Positions 17,802-29,838 are shown, counted from the first letter of the stretch. The stretch: 64,000 nt of DNA from Pyronema omphalodes (GCA_024516155.1 JAJJXM010000056.1:62001-126000); one strand, 5' to 3'. Numbers and translations are program-made. Notes: generated by a model from the letters alone, not told the origin.

Positions 17802-19512
17802 ATGGACGCTAACGCACCCATCCCCGCCACGCCCTCGCGTATGCAGGTACCCGAGAACATTTTTAGCCCCGACGAGCTTTCCCGAGTCAACGCCCCGCAC
17901 GCTGGCTCCTCCGCCATCGCGACCTCTAAGAAATTAACTACCGTGACCGCAAAAATCACCAAACCCCCCAACAAAAAATCCGCCTCTAGACGTGACCTCG
18001 ACCTCCTCCGCAAAAATGTCACCCGACCGAAAACAAACACCCACGTGAACCTCGATGGGACCCCCGTCGAAACAATGCCGACCGCCATGGACACTGACAG
18101 TTGCCCCGACACCGACTCCGAATCCGACTCCGACCTAAACCTCAATGATAGCCAGCACGCAATAACTGCTTCCGATGTCAATCCCAACCCCCAGCCTCAG
18201 CCCGACAACAACCTCCTCTCAGCCATCGCCGATATGATTTCGAAAAACACCAACGACGCGCTCCGACCTATCGTCCGTTCCATCGACACCATCAACAAAA
18301 GACTCGACAAAATCGCAAAACCCAGCCCGCCCCCTCCGACACAGCCCCAACGTCAACCCCACCCCGAACAAACGACCACCGCCAACTCACCCCCCGACGA
18401 CCTCCAATACTGGAAAGAACGGTGCCGACTCCTGGAAAACGCCCTTCGCCACCACAACATCGCCATACCGACCTCCGCCACTACTCGCCGCCCCAACCCC
18501 CCCACGACCACTCACCAACCATGGACCTCCGGCACAACCGTCGCTGACCTCTCCTTCCCCGCCCACGCCCCCAAAAGCAACCCCCCCGCAAAACCGCACC
18601 CCCGACGCCAACGCACCCCCCCCCCAGTCCATCATGATACCCATCCCACACCCTGCGGAAATCGACGTCGGTACAAAGGCCCAACTGGGACGGGCGATCA
18701 ATGCTGCACTCACCCAGACGCAGGCGCCGCCTCACATGGCTGTCGCCACGATCAGACAAGCCAAATCAGGAAACCTCATCGTGACCATGACAGACGGCAC
18801 CACTGAATCCGAGCTGACCAAGAACCTAGGGACCATACACACAGCGACGCAACAAGTCAATACCTCCATCGCCGCACCCCGCCTGAACGAGCGGTGGTAC
18901 AAGCTCGCAGTCCATGGAATCCCCACGAGCCAATACCCCGACTCCCCGGACGGAATGCGCCTCCTCCAAGAGGAAATCGAACGCAGCAACGGACATGTCA
19001 CCCTGGCGCAACCCCCCCGATATATGACGACCGCGGAGAAACGTGTGGGCAAGGAAGCGTCCAGTGTGGTTATTGCGGTACGTACCGCCGAAGAGCTCGC
19101 ACTCCTGAAGCGCAAACGAGTCATGGTACTCTTCGAGCCCCGAAGAGTCACCGAGTACCACTCTGCCCGACGGACCGACCAGTGTCGGCGCTGCTTGCTC
19201 TTTGGCCACCACTACACCAACTGCACTGGACCGCAAGGCCCCACCTGCGGCTTCTGCGGCCAGAACCACCCCACGGACGACCATGCCTGCAACGACTGCC
19301 CCCAACGCAAAGGTAAGAGTTGTGAACACACTAGATACCATTGCAAAAACTGCGCGGACGCCAACCTCCCCGACCTCGACCACCCAGGCTTCAGCAAGCA
19401 ATGCCCTGTACGCATCCGCATATTCAAAGAAGCCTGGACAGCGTCACAAAACCCCGCCGCCGCCCCACCCAACCCAGCCGACAGAGACACTGAGATGAAC
19501 GCCCATGTCTAG
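17802..19512 (+). pseudogene. LINE-B ORF1 (gag-like, CCHC), frameshifted
   Basis: Starts MDANAPIPATPSRMQVPENI. The N-terminal part is acidic and proline-rich with a helical segment (SAIADMISKNTNDALRPIV...). The frame shifts at a C10 run (about 18613-18622), after which the second frame continues to 19512. The distal part holds an RRM-like region (RWYKLAVHGIPTSQYPDSP ... EELALLKRKRVMVLFEPRR). It is followed by zinc knuckles CRRCLLFGHHYTNC, CGFCGQNHPTDDHAC and a third Cys/His cluster (CEHTRYHCKNC). Gag-like ORF1 proteins bind LINE RNA. The stop TAG at 19510-19512 overlaps the ORF2 start by 8 nt. Confidence 0.9.
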
Positions 19513-22500
19513 CTACAACAGACTGGCAGCAACCATACGGATCGTCTCCCACAAAGTGAACCGACAACGATCAGCACTCGATGCGCTGCTGAATAGCGCA
19601 CACAACACAGCCGACATAATCCTAATACAAGAAATTCACATAACCGACATAACATACGCCACCACACACCCCTCTTTCACACTGGTCTTACCACCGCGTG
19701 GAGATAGAACCACCAACAGAACAGCCGCCTATGTGACCAGGACAAACCCATACCTCAGGGTTTCTCAACGCACCGATATATGCGCGGATCCTGACCTCCA
19801 GGTCCTTGAGGTAGGTACCGACTTGATTCCTTCTTTCTTTCTTTTTAATATATACAACGAAAAACACCCCGAAAGCAACATTTATACCATCCCGAGAGCC
19901 CTCACCCCCCTCCCCCTCCCCCGCAGGTGCATCATCACAGGTGACCTCAACGCTCACCATGCCCTGTGGAACTCCTCCACACGTTCCCCCCACCCGCGCC
20001 ACCGAAATAGTTGACCTCATCGAACAACGAGACTGGACCCTCGTGTCCGTCCCTGACATTCCCACCTACTACTACAACCAAGGCCGCAGTTCTTCCGTCC
20101 TCGACCTGACCCTAGCATCGCCCCACATGGCAGAGGAAACAATCAACTGGGCAATTGACGACGACAACGCTACGGGATCTGACCATGAAGTCGTACGTTT
20201 CGAAGTGCACACAACCCACCCAGACGCTGAAACAACCCCCCCAACAAACCGACTGAATTGGAAAAAGACGGATTGGGAGCTCTTCGCCGAAACCCTCCGT
20301 GCCTCGTGCTTAGCCCTCACACCATCATGGATACAATACCGCAACCACCCTACCACAGACAACCTCGATGCGTGGGCGGAGTCAATACGTGATGCCATCC
20401 TTGATGCCGCGACTACGTCCACCCCCGTACTACAAGTGACCCCACAATCGAAAAGATGGTGGACCGCAGAAGTCACCGAGGCAAGGAAAAAGATGACCAA
20501 AGCAAGACGTAAGTGGAAACGCAAACGTGACGATAGATCCCACCTAAACTACAAACAACACCGAAACGAATACCACAGAACCATTCGAACGGCGAAAGAT
20601 GCAAAGTGGAAGGAATATCTTTCCCAAGCCGAAGGACCCGATGTGTGGCAGGCGTTTAGGTACACCAACCCTCGGCGTGCTCAGCTAACTCCAAACCTCC
20701 GCGCAATGATAAACGGCCAAGAAACAATCTGCAGCTCCTTCGACGCAAAGGTAGAGGCCTTCCAAAAGTTGTTTCCCCCGCCGCCGCCACCACCGCCTCC
20801 GTCCGTCCTCCCCCCGCGCCGCGAGTTGCAGTGGACAACCTTCACACCGACAGAGGTAGAAACAGCGATATTCTCCTCCTCGCCGAAGAAGGCGCCCGGA
20901 CCCGATGGGCTCACATTCGCCTGCCTACGCCAAGCATACCTCGCCATCCCCGAACACATGAACAACCTCTACGCCACATTAGGGACGGTAGGCTACCATC
21001 CGCGATGCTGGCGCCAGGCCACCACAGTCATTATCGCCAAACCCAACAAGCCGGATTACAGCAATCCAAAGGCATACCGTCCGATTGCGCTCCTAAACTG
21101 CCTTGGGAAGACCCTCGAAAAACTAATGGCCACTCGCCTAGGCACGATGGCAGACTCTCACGACTTACTACATAGAGACCAAATAGGTGGACGCCCGCAG
21201 AGATCAGCAATTGACGCGGCGATGGCGCTGGTACACGACGTCGAGATTGGGAAATCTCACGGAATGCTAACCTCTGCCCTCTTCCTCGATGTTCGTGGAG
21301 CGTTCGACAACGTCTCTGCTGACCGCCTCCAACAAACACTACGACAACTCGGGTGCCCGAGAGCAGTAGTATCGTGGTGCCAGTCTTTCCTCGCAGATCG
21401 CACGATCGCTCTGGCGTTCGATGGGCGAACTGACACGCAACGCCCAGTGCAAACAGGCATCCCACAAGGTTCCCCTGCATCCCCCATACTTTTCCTATTA
21501 TACCTCCGCCCATTATTCGACGAACTAGCGAAGACACACCCGTACGCCTGGACACCTAGCTACATTGACGACGTAGCGATCGTCGTCCAGGGACGCACCA
21601 GAAAAGCGAACGCCCGCGCACTTGAGAACATTACGAAAACAGCCTTCCGGTGGGCCGACGCAAACGCCGTCGCATTTGACGACGCCAAATCAGAGCTCCT
21701 GCATTTCCACTGGGCACGCACCGACAGTATCACTGAGGAGGAAAAAGTTAAGTTACCAAACGGTACAGTTATCACACCGGGAACACAAGGAGGAGAGAAG
21801 GATGTTGTGAGGTGGATAGGCCTGTATTTAGATAGGAAACTTAACTTTAGAAAACATGTAGCTAGACGAGTAACCGCCGCGCAAAGAACTCTGAACGCAC
21901 TGTGCAGGTTAGCACGGTACGAAACAGGTCTGTCCCCCGCTGCTACAAGACTAATCTACCAGGCGTGTGTCCAGTCGAGAGCAGACTACGGCGCAGAGAT
22001 ATGGTGGAACCAGCGAAAAGACCTTGCCCGCACCCTCCAGAATCAACAGAACACCGCCCTCCGCAGGATTCTCAACGCCTTCACCTCTACTCCGATCCTG
22101 GCCCTCCACAACGAATCCGCACTCCCCCCCGTCACAATACGTCTCGACAACCGCCAGCGGAAATACGCCCTGCGCACCCTCACTCTACCCGCTTCGCATC
22201 CTATCATCACACGCTGCCCCGTCTCGTTCCCCGCCCCGAGTATCGAGGATGCCTCCATCAACCCGGACACCGAGTACGACCACCCGTGGCACGTCCCAGG
22301 ACAAGCCCCGTCCCGCCTCCTGCACGTCATCAGCACCCTCTCCTCGTGGGTCCAACCAAACGCCGAAATCGAGAACACCTCCCAAAACATCCCCGATGAC
22401 GACCTCGCCCCTACATTAACGATCGACATCTCCTCCTCCCCGAAGGCTGACGCTGCCGACGACCACCTCCTCCTCCTCCACGCCCTTCGCCAACGATCGG

Positions 22501-23426
22501 ATACTATCCTACTGTACACGGACGGCTCTCAACTTGACGGCATAACAGGCGCGGGATACACCATCCCCCACGGGCTGCCACGACCTGTCGACTCCATAGT
22601 GCCCATGGGCGACAGAACGGAAGTCTTCGACGCGGAAGTTATGGCCATCCACGAAGGCCTCCGGACATGCCTGAGACATATTCGACGCAACGACCTATAC
22701 GACAAACACATCCACGTTTTCACAGACAACCAGGCCGCTATACATCGAGCCTCTCACCTCCGTCGAGGCCCCGGCCAGGAGCTCGCCTGGGCCATCCACA
22801 ACACCGCTCACGACCTTCACGCTCACGGTACCTCAATTACCATCCACTGGGTCCCAGGACACACCAGCGTCCCCGGAAACGAAGCCGCCGACGAACTGGC
22901 CCGACAGGCGACAACAGTACCGCCACGCCGACGAATACCGATATCCCTCACTTGGCTGCGCCGCCGCGCTCGAGAAAGGTACACCGAGGACTGGGCTACC
23001 TGGTTCACCTCTTCCCCCCGACCGCGCACGTACGCCGCCACTCACCGCCGCAAAATGGACACTGCGTACACCGAAAACCCCCGCTGGATATCGACTGCAA
23101 TCCTGGGTCTTCGCACCGGCCACGGGTACTTCCTCAACTGCTTGGCCCACCCTCCATCCGACGCATACCCCTCCCGCAGCTGCAGCTGCCCAATCCACCC
23201 ACCGCAGACGCCTCGACACCTCCTCCTGAGCTGCCCCGAATTCCAGGCCGCTCGCACCACACTCAGGAAGGACCTCAAACTCAGACAACACTCCCGGATC
23301 AACCTAAACACCATCCTGGACACCCCCTCCGGCACCAAGGCTCTTTCCACCTTTATCTCTGCAACCAAGGTTGCTACCTCGACCTGGGCACACTCCCGGC
23401 TAGAGAAGCCTCGCAGAAGGGGATAG
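19505..23426 (+). pseudogene. LINE-B ORF2: endonuclease, reverse transcriptase, RNase H (one frameshift)
   Basis: About 1,307 codons. The ATG at 19505 lies in ATGTCTAG, overlapping the ORF1 stop. The N-terminal APE-like endonuclease has LIQEIHI, ITGDLNAHHALWNSS and ATGSDHEVV. A base missing near 19990-20003 shifts the frame, after which everything is open to 23426. A polyproline linker (FPPPPPPPPPS, about 20777-20806) leads to the reverse transcriptase with APGPDGLTFACL, FLDVRGAFDNVSADRLQQ, GIPQGSPASP and YIDDVAIVV. RNase H has LYTDGSQLDGITGAGY, VFDAEVMAIHE, VFTDNQAA and HWVPGHTSVPGNEAADELA. The C-terminal zinc finger is CSCPIHPPQTPRHLLLSC. Reverse transcriptase and RNase H catalytic residues are intact. 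Confidence 0.93.
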
Positions 23427-23514
23427 ACCCCTACCGCTGACTACACTGACCGCAGTACCTTAGGACCTTTCGCGCGCGCTGATTTTGCAGTGCTTTCTTA
23501 CTTAGGATTTTTGT

Positions 23515-23556
<42 letters not shown>

Positions 23557-24313
23557 GACAAGCAGAAGGGGAAGGTAGAGGAGAGATAGGCGGAGAGAAA
23601 GGGAACGGGCACGCGGTGACGGGATCGGGCTGGGGTCGTTGCTTGGATCTGCTTGGGGTTCGGGTGTTTTGAGTCTTGCTTTCTTCTTGTTTTCTGTTGT
23701 TTTTCTTTTCTTTGTCTTTCAATTGTTTGTCTTACGGGTTGGAGTTGTTTTATGGTGCGACGGGTGAGAAGGGAACGGAGGGTGGAATGGTGCACAGGAA
23801 GGGAGATGAAGGGGACGGAAGGCGAGAGAGGGCAGACGAGTTTCTTTTGTACTTTCCTTTGTTTGGGTGCGACGATGTTTTTCTTATGTTCGAAGGGCGG
23901 GAGGAGTGCGCGGCGCTGCGAAGGGAGAGAGAGGGGCACGGGGAAGGAGCAGAGGAGGGCGGCGGGAGTTTTTCTTTTTCTTTTTCTTTTTCTTTTGCAC
24001 GCGGAGGAAACAAAGGCGGTAAAATGGCTAAACATGGGAAGGGGAAGGGAGGAGGAAAGGGAGGAGCCCGGCGAGGCGGCCTCTGTGCAAGCAGGGCACT
24101 TGGAACATCAGACGCGCTTGGACAAGAAACCCCCGAAGTATACAGTGGGGACAGACCCCACAACCACAACGATCAAGAGGAGGAGACTGGTAGAGGTGGA
24201 GACGAGGTTTTTGGCTTTTACATTTCTTTCTTCTTCTCTTTTGTATTTATCTGTCCCTTGTCATAACCTTCGGGTTGCAAACAAGTAATGAGAGAACAAA
24301 CAAACAAACAAAC
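23427..24313 (+). other. LINE-B 3' UTR with internal A33 and (AAAC)n tail
   Basis: Non-coding. An uninterrupted run of about 33 A lies at 23521-23553, followed by AG-rich sequence, the common block GGAGGAAACAAAGGCGGTAA (about 24002), hairpin TGGGG-ACAGA-CCCCA (about 24146-24160) and the terminal (AAAC)n. Confidence 0.8.
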
Positions 24314-24508
24314 GTGAGGTGGGGTAAGCCCAAACTCGTGAAAACTCTGATTTTGCGACAAAAGTCAACAGAAACAACGTAGAATTCCCTGTAAATTCAG
24401 AAAATAACGTAATAGAGTGCTGGGAATCCGAATGCGATGAGAAAACCGGGGGTTTCGGTGCTCGTTGTTGAGAATGCATGGGGGGGGGCGCCGTTGCCGT
24501 GTGGTGTT
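24314..24508 (-). mobile_element. ORF1-only element, copy 2, 5' part
   Basis: The leader of copy 2 upstream of its ATG, displaced by LINE-B. It reads on the minus strand from a C-rich 5' box (about 24465-24508, CACACGGCAACGGCG then C8) through GAGCACCGAAACCCCC to CACCTCAC. The same leader occurs at 45650-45850 and 63891-64000, and truncated at 12997-13134. Confidence 0.85.
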
Positions 24509-24540
24509 CCGCTCTTGACGACTTCTGCCCAAGTCTTGCT
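24509..24540 (-). other. Orphan 32-bp piece of the ORF1-only coding sequence
   Basis: Minus strand reads AGCAAGACTTGGGCAGAAGT and then CGTCAAGAGCGG, matching codons for TWAEVVKSG of the ORF1-only protein. It sits between the leader box of copy 2 and a LINE 5' UTR, where it has no coding role. Confidence 0.75.
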
Positions 24541-24940
24541 ACGGGTTGCGTGGGAGGCTCTGGTTAAGCGAGAGAAAATTTCCCCCAGGCGAGGGGGTCC
24601 GAGAGGGGGGAAATGTTGGGGTCCACCACAACCAGTGCTGCTGGCGAAAGGGGAATACGGGGAGGGGGGAAATTCGGTATGGCAAAACCGAAAATGAGGT
24701 TTGTATGATGATCGGAGGGTGGGTGGTAGGGCGGCGTTGATGGAAAGGCCCGTTGGCCGGTCCGGAGGTCCCAGAATCGCGTTTTTCCGCTGAAACTCAA
24801 CGGTAAACGGGAATTCGGGCCTGAAAATTGGGATTCGGGGTGAAGTGAGTGCGATAAAGCGATTTCCGTCGGCAGAGCCGGGAAATTTGAGGTTGTTGTC
24901 AAAAATGCAGGGGGGGGTCAGCGGTTGCTGTGTGGTGTGT
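24541..24940 (-). mobile_element. LINE-B 5' UTR segment fused upstream of ORF1-only copy 2
   Basis: Minus-strand sequence matching the first 400 bp of LINE-B (29418-29815 on plus), from the C-rich box (24901-24940) to ACCCGTAGC. No start codon or ORF1 follows; the sequence switches to the orphan piece and then the ORF1-only leader. Confidence 0.8.
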
Positions 24941-26553
24941 GTTATGCTGATGTATGCAGGTGGGGCATTGTTTGCTGAAGCTGGGGTGGTCGAGGTCCGG
25001 GAGGTCTGCATTGGTGCAATTCCTGCAGCGGGTGGTGGTGTGTTCGCATATCTTACCTTTCTTCTGGGGTCATTGCTGGCATGTGTGGTCTTCCGTGGGA
25101 TGGTCCTGTCCGCAGAGTGCGCAGGTGGGGCCGTTCTGGCTGGCACAGTTGCTGTGGTGGTGGCCGAAGAGTTGGCAGCGTCGACACTGGTCGGTCTTCC
25201 GCGCAGTGTGGTAGTCAGTGGCTCTACGAGGTTCAAAGAGTACCATACCCTTCTTGCGTTTCAGGAGCGCCAACTCTTCAGCTGTGCGCACTGCAATGAC
25301 CACAGTGGATGCCGATATGCATTCGCTTTTCTCTACGGCCGTCATGTAGCGGGGTGGTTGTGCTAAGGTGATCGGTGCGTTGCTACGTTGAATTTCCTCT
25401 TGCAAGAGGCGCATTCCGTCGGGGATGTCAGGGTAGAGTGCGGTGGGGATTCCGTGAACAGCGAGTTTACACCAGCGCTCGTTCAGTCGGGCCTCAGAAA
25501 TGGACGGATTGACTTTTTTAGCGGCTTCGAGGATGGTGTCTAAGGGCTCAGTTAGGATTGCTTCAGTTGTTACGTTCGACATGATTAAGGTCAGGTCGTC
25601 CGTCGTCGTTCTCCTGACTTCGGTGACGCTCATGTTGGGAGGGGCCTGTTTTTGTGACAGGGCGGCGTTGACTGTCAGTCCCATATGGATGCTTGTGCTT
25701 TCCTGGATCTCTGTCAGGTTCGGGAATGTTATCACGACTGACACGGGGCGGGCTCGGTTGCGGCAGGGGTTTGGGCGTGGCGAGGAGGTTTGCTAGGGTT
25801 CGTGGGTTGAGGCGGAGAGGTTGGTCGGTGGGTGGCTTGAGACGGAGAGGTTGGTGGGGACGGTGCCGGAGGTCCATGGGGCAGGCTTGCTGCCGCTGGG
25901 TGTTCGGGCTGGGTGTTGGGTGTTGGGATGAGAGGGGATGGGGATGCCGTGGAGTCGGAAGGTGTCTTCGAGTAGCGTGCAGTACATTTTGAGTCGTGTA
26001 TGGTCGTTGGGGGTGGGGGGAAGGTTGTGTTGTCCGGGGTGCGGCTGTTGTTTTTGGGGTTGTTGACGCAGGGGTTGCTGTCCTGGTGGGTTTGTTGTCG
26101 GAGGGGTCTGTTTCACCAGTTTGTTGATGCGCTTGTTGATGTTGTCGATGGATTGTAGGATCGGGCGGAGGGCGTCGTTGGTGGTTTTCGAGATCATGGT
26201 GGCGATGGTGGTGAGGAATTCGTCGCTTGGCTGGAGTATTGATTCGTATTCTTCTTCATCGTCAAGGTCGGTGTTGGAGTCGATGTCGATATGGTCTGGC
26301 AGGGCGGGAGTGTTGTCGAGGTTGCGCATGGCGGGGTTGTTATGGAGGTGAGAGATGGCGGCACGTCTCATTTCCCCGGCAGTGTGTCGGAGGAGGTGGA
26401 TTTCGGATTTGGAGACTCTGCTGAGGCGGGTGGTGTCTTGGGAAGTAGAGGAGGTGGGCTTTCTGCAGGAAGGGGCGATGACGGACGATGTGCCGGCGTG
26501 AGGGGCGTCTGCGCGGGCGAGGGAGTTGGTGGGAGGGACGGATTAGCGTCCAT
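24941..26553 (-). pseudogene. LINE-B-like ORF1, truncated and multiply frameshifted
   Basis: Minus-strand ORF1 beginning MDANPSLPPTPSPAQ at 26553. Successive blocks in different frames include MRRAAISHLHNNPAMRNLDN, the helical segment with TTIATMISKTTNDALRPI, the RRM-like RWCKLAVHGIPTALYPDIPD, and the zinc knuckles CRRCQLFGHHHSNC and CALCGQDHPTEDHTC. At least three frameshifts separate them. The coding sequence stops at about 24941 after the third Cys/His cluster; ORF2 is absent. Confidence 0.85.
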
Positions 26554-26770
26554 CCCTAAATTGGGATTGCCGTAAGCGATGGTGACGGGTCACGTCAGAG
26601 GCTCTGGTTAAGCGAGAAAACATCTTCCCGAAGAGAGGGGGTCCGGAAGGGGGGAAATTTGGGGGTCCACCGCAACCAGTGCTGCTGGCGAAAGGGGAAT
26701 TTGGGGAGGAGGGAGTTCGGTGTACCGAAACCGAAAATGTGGTTTGTTTGATGATCGGAGGGCGGGTGAT
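26554..26770 (-). other. Truncated LINE-B-like 5' UTR (minus)
   Basis: Leader of the ORF1 at 24941-26553, missing its 5' half including the C-rich box. It ends head-to-head against the plus-strand leader that starts at 26771. Confidence 0.75.
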
Positions 26771-28666
26771 TGGGCGAAATCGCTTTATCGCGCTCAGTTT
26801 ACCCCGAATCCCGATTTCCAGGCCCGAATTCGCGTGTACCGTTGGGTTTCAGCGGAAAAAACGCGATTCTAGGACCTCCGGACCGGCCAACGGGCCTTTC
26901 CATCAACGCCGCCCCACCACCCGCCCTCCGATCATCATACCAACCTCATTTTCGGTTTCGGCACACAGAATTCCCCCCCTCCCTAAATTCACCTTTTGCC
27001 AGCAGCATTGGTTGTGGTGGACCACAAAATTGCCCCCCTTTCGGACCCCCTCTCTTCGCGAACATTTTCTCTCGCTTAACCAGAGCCTCTCACGTAACCC
27101 GTAGCCTTCGCTTACGGAGATCCCGATATAGCCATGGACGCTAATTCGCCCCTCCCGCCGAACCCCTCGCTTATGCAGGTGCCAGTTGACACCTGCAGCC
27201 CTGCCACCCAAGTTCCGACAACCACAACCCACCAAATCATAGCCATCGACCCCACCTCTGCGATGTCCACCGACCCCCTCACCCGGGCAGACCCCACTCA
27301 CGCAGGCACATCCTCCACCATCGACCCTCCCTCAGAAAGCTCACCGCCTCTTCTACCCGCAACACCGCCTGCCTCAGCAGAATGTCCAAATCCGAAATCA
27401 ACCTCCTCCGACGCACTGTCGGGGAAATGAAACGTGCCGCCATTGCTCGCCTCGATAACAACCCCGCCATGCGCAACCTTGACGATACCCCCACCCTGCC
27501 AGATCCCATCGACATCGACTCCGACACAGACCTTGACGACGAGGAGGAATACCAATCAACACTCCAGCCAAGCGACGAATTCCTCACCACCATCGCCACC
27601 ATGAGCTCGAAAACGACCAACGACGCCCTCCGCCCTCTAGTACAATCCATCGACACCATCAACAGACGACTCGACAAAATCACCAAACCCAGCCAACTTC
27701 CATCGCAACAGCCCCAGCAACAGCCCCACCCCGGACCGACAACCACTGCCACCCAACCCCCCGACGATCTCCAGCATTTGAAGGAACGATGCCGAATGCT
27801 GGAAGCCACCCTCCGACACCATCATATCCCCCTTCCGACCTCCACCACCCCCCGCCGCCAGAACCCACCAGCAACGAACAAACCAGCAGCACCCTGGAAC
27901 AACAGAAACGCAGCAAACGACCTCCTCTCCTCCGACCACGCCCCTCAACGCACCCCGACTGCACGCCCAACACCACGACCACCCCGACCGCGCCCCCAGT
28001 CCATCATCGGACCGTGCACCAACCCCTCTGAACTCAACGTGAACACCAGGGTTAGCGTAGGACTCGCCGTCAACACCGCTTTGGCTAAAACCCGGGCTCC
28101 ACCCCACATGAGGATAACTACGATAAGACAAACTGCAAACGGGAACCTTCTGCTAACCATGTCGGACAACACAACTGAGGCAGAGCTGATGGAGAACTCA
28201 GCTACGATACAGGAAGCCACAAAGACAGTCCACACCTCCCTATCCGAACCCCGCCTGAACTAGGGTTGGTACAAGCTCGCCGTTCACGGCATGCCCACAG
28301 ACCTATACCCCGACACCCCTGAGGGCATGCGCCTCCTCCAGGAAGAGATCGAACGCAACAACAGCCCGGTGACCCTAATGCAACCTCCCCGCTACATGAC
28401 CAGTCCAGAGAAACGTGGGGGTAAGAGCACATCGAGTGTGGTAATCGCCGTGAGAACAACCGAAGAGCTGGCACTTCTGCAGCGCAGAAAGGTCATGGTA
28501 CTGTTCGGACCCCGAAGAATCACCGAATTCAACTCCGCGAGAAAGACTGACCAGTGTCGGCGGTGCCTGCTCTTCGGCCACCACCACTCCAAATGCACAG
28601 GAGATCGAGGACCCATATGCGCGCTCTGTGGCCGGGACCACTCCACGGACGCCCAAACATGCTCTG
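26771..28666 (+). mobile_element. LINE-B-like element, 5' and ORF1 part only
   Basis: A plus-strand leader (26771-27133, lacking the first 70 bp) and ORF1, cut at 28666 by the (TTTG)n of an inverted 3' end. Its ORF2 does not follow. Confidence 0.85.
27134..28666 (+). pseudogene. LINE-B-like ORF1 with frameshift, stop and truncation
   Basis: Starts MDANSPLPPNPSLMQVPVDT. The frame shifts near 27380-27430 and continues as MSKSEINLLRRTVGEMKRAA. A TAG at 28261-28263 interrupts LN-GWYKLAVHG. The frame then stays open through the RRM-like region and first zinc knuckles (CRRCLLFGHHHSKC, CALCGRDHSTDAQTC) to the truncation. The TAG is shared with the fragment at 14930-15551. Confidence 0.87.
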
Positions 28667-29417
28667 TTTGTTTGTTTGTTTGTTTGTTTTCTCATTACTT
28701 GTTTGCAACCTTAAGGTTATGACAAGGGACAGATAAATACAAAAGAGAAGAAGAAAGAAACGTAAAAGCAAAAACCCAGTCTCCGGCTCTACCATCCTCC
28801 TCCTCTTGATCGCTGTGGTTGTGGGGTCTGTCCCCACTGTTACTACTGGGGTGTGTTGTCCGTATCGCGACTCTTGTTCCAGTGCCCTGCTTGCACAGAT
28901 ACCACCTCGCCGTGTTCCTCCCTTTCCTCCTCCCTTCCCCTTCCGATTTTTAGTTTTCTTTTCCCGCTTTTGTTTCCTCCGCTACAAATGAAATCATTAC
29001 TCCCGCCGGCCCCTGCTGCCCCTTCCCCGCGCCCCTCTCTCTCCTGGTCTACTCTTCGCCCCTTCCGCCCTTTGAAACAAAAGAAATCCTCCTCGGGCAC
29101 AAAGAAAACACAAGATAAAGAAAAATCAGCTCCCCCCGCTGCCCTCGTTTTCGCCGTCTTGCTTCCTCCCACCCGCTTCTGACGCTGTTCCCCTCTCTTC
29201 ACGTCGTCCCGTTACATCCTCTTCGTCGTTCTTCGCGCTCTCTTCTATCCTGTTCCCCCCAGAAATTCAAAGTACTCAAACAAACGCGAAAAGGAAATAA
29301 AACATAAAGGAAACGTAAAGAAACCAAGACGAGAATTAAAACCTGGATAAGAACAAACGTAAAATGAAAAGAAAATTGAAGTGAAAAAGGAAAGTGCAGC
29401 AAGTTGAGGCTTGTGCG
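28667..29417 (-). mobile_element. Inverted LINE-B 3' UTR fragment
   Basis: Minus-strand copy of a LINE-B 3' UTR, from its tail (TTTG)n at 28667 to ...CTTGTGCG at 29417. It corresponds to 36819-37575 of the adjacent plus-strand LINE-B. It contains the shared block, the TGGGG/CCCCA hairpin and no ORF2 sequence. Confidence 0.85.
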
Positions 29418-29838
29418 AGCAACCGCTGACCCCCCCCCTGCATTTTCAACAACAACCTCAAATTTCCCGGCTGTGCCGACGGAAATCGCATTACCGCACT
29501 CAGTTTACCCTGAATCCCGATCTCCAGGCCTGAATCCCTGTTTACCGTTGAGTTTCAGCGGAAAAACACGTTTCCGGGACCTCCGGACCGGCCAACGGGC
29601 CTTTCCATCAACGCCGCACCACCACCCGCCCTCCGATCGTCATACAAACCTCATATTCGGTTTCAGCATACCGAATTCCCCCCCTCCCCAGATTCCCCTT
29701 TCACCAGCAGCACTGGTTGTGGTGGACCCCAAAATTTCCCCCCTTTCGGACCCCCTCTCTTCGCGAAAATTTTCTCTCGCTTAACCAGAGCCTCTCAGGT
29801 GACCCGTAGCCTTCGCTTACGGAGATCCCGATATAGCC

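Larger units (their letters stand above)
17359..24313 (+). mobile_element. LINE-B, full-length copy 1
   Basis: A 6,955-bp element bounded by a 14-bp target duplication. It has a 5' UTR starting with the C-rich box, ORF1 (one frameshift), ORF2 (one frameshift), a 3' UTR with an internal A33 run, and TAATGAGAGAAC(AAAC)n. Protein order and RNase H place it with Tad/I-like LINEs of fungi. Confidence 0.93.

Noticed and set aside
19812..19927. Intron-like segment in the endonuclease region (GTAGGTA ... CCCTCCCCCGCAG)
   Set aside because: The stretch is translated in frame, and its protein (LIPAFFLLNIYNE-type) is conserved between LINE families. It is therefore coding and not an intron.
24397..25236. 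A single 279-codon minus ORF joining ORF1 zinc-knuckle sequence to leader sequence
   Set aside because: It runs across at least three element junctions (24941, 24541, 24509). It is a chance open frame, not a fused gene.
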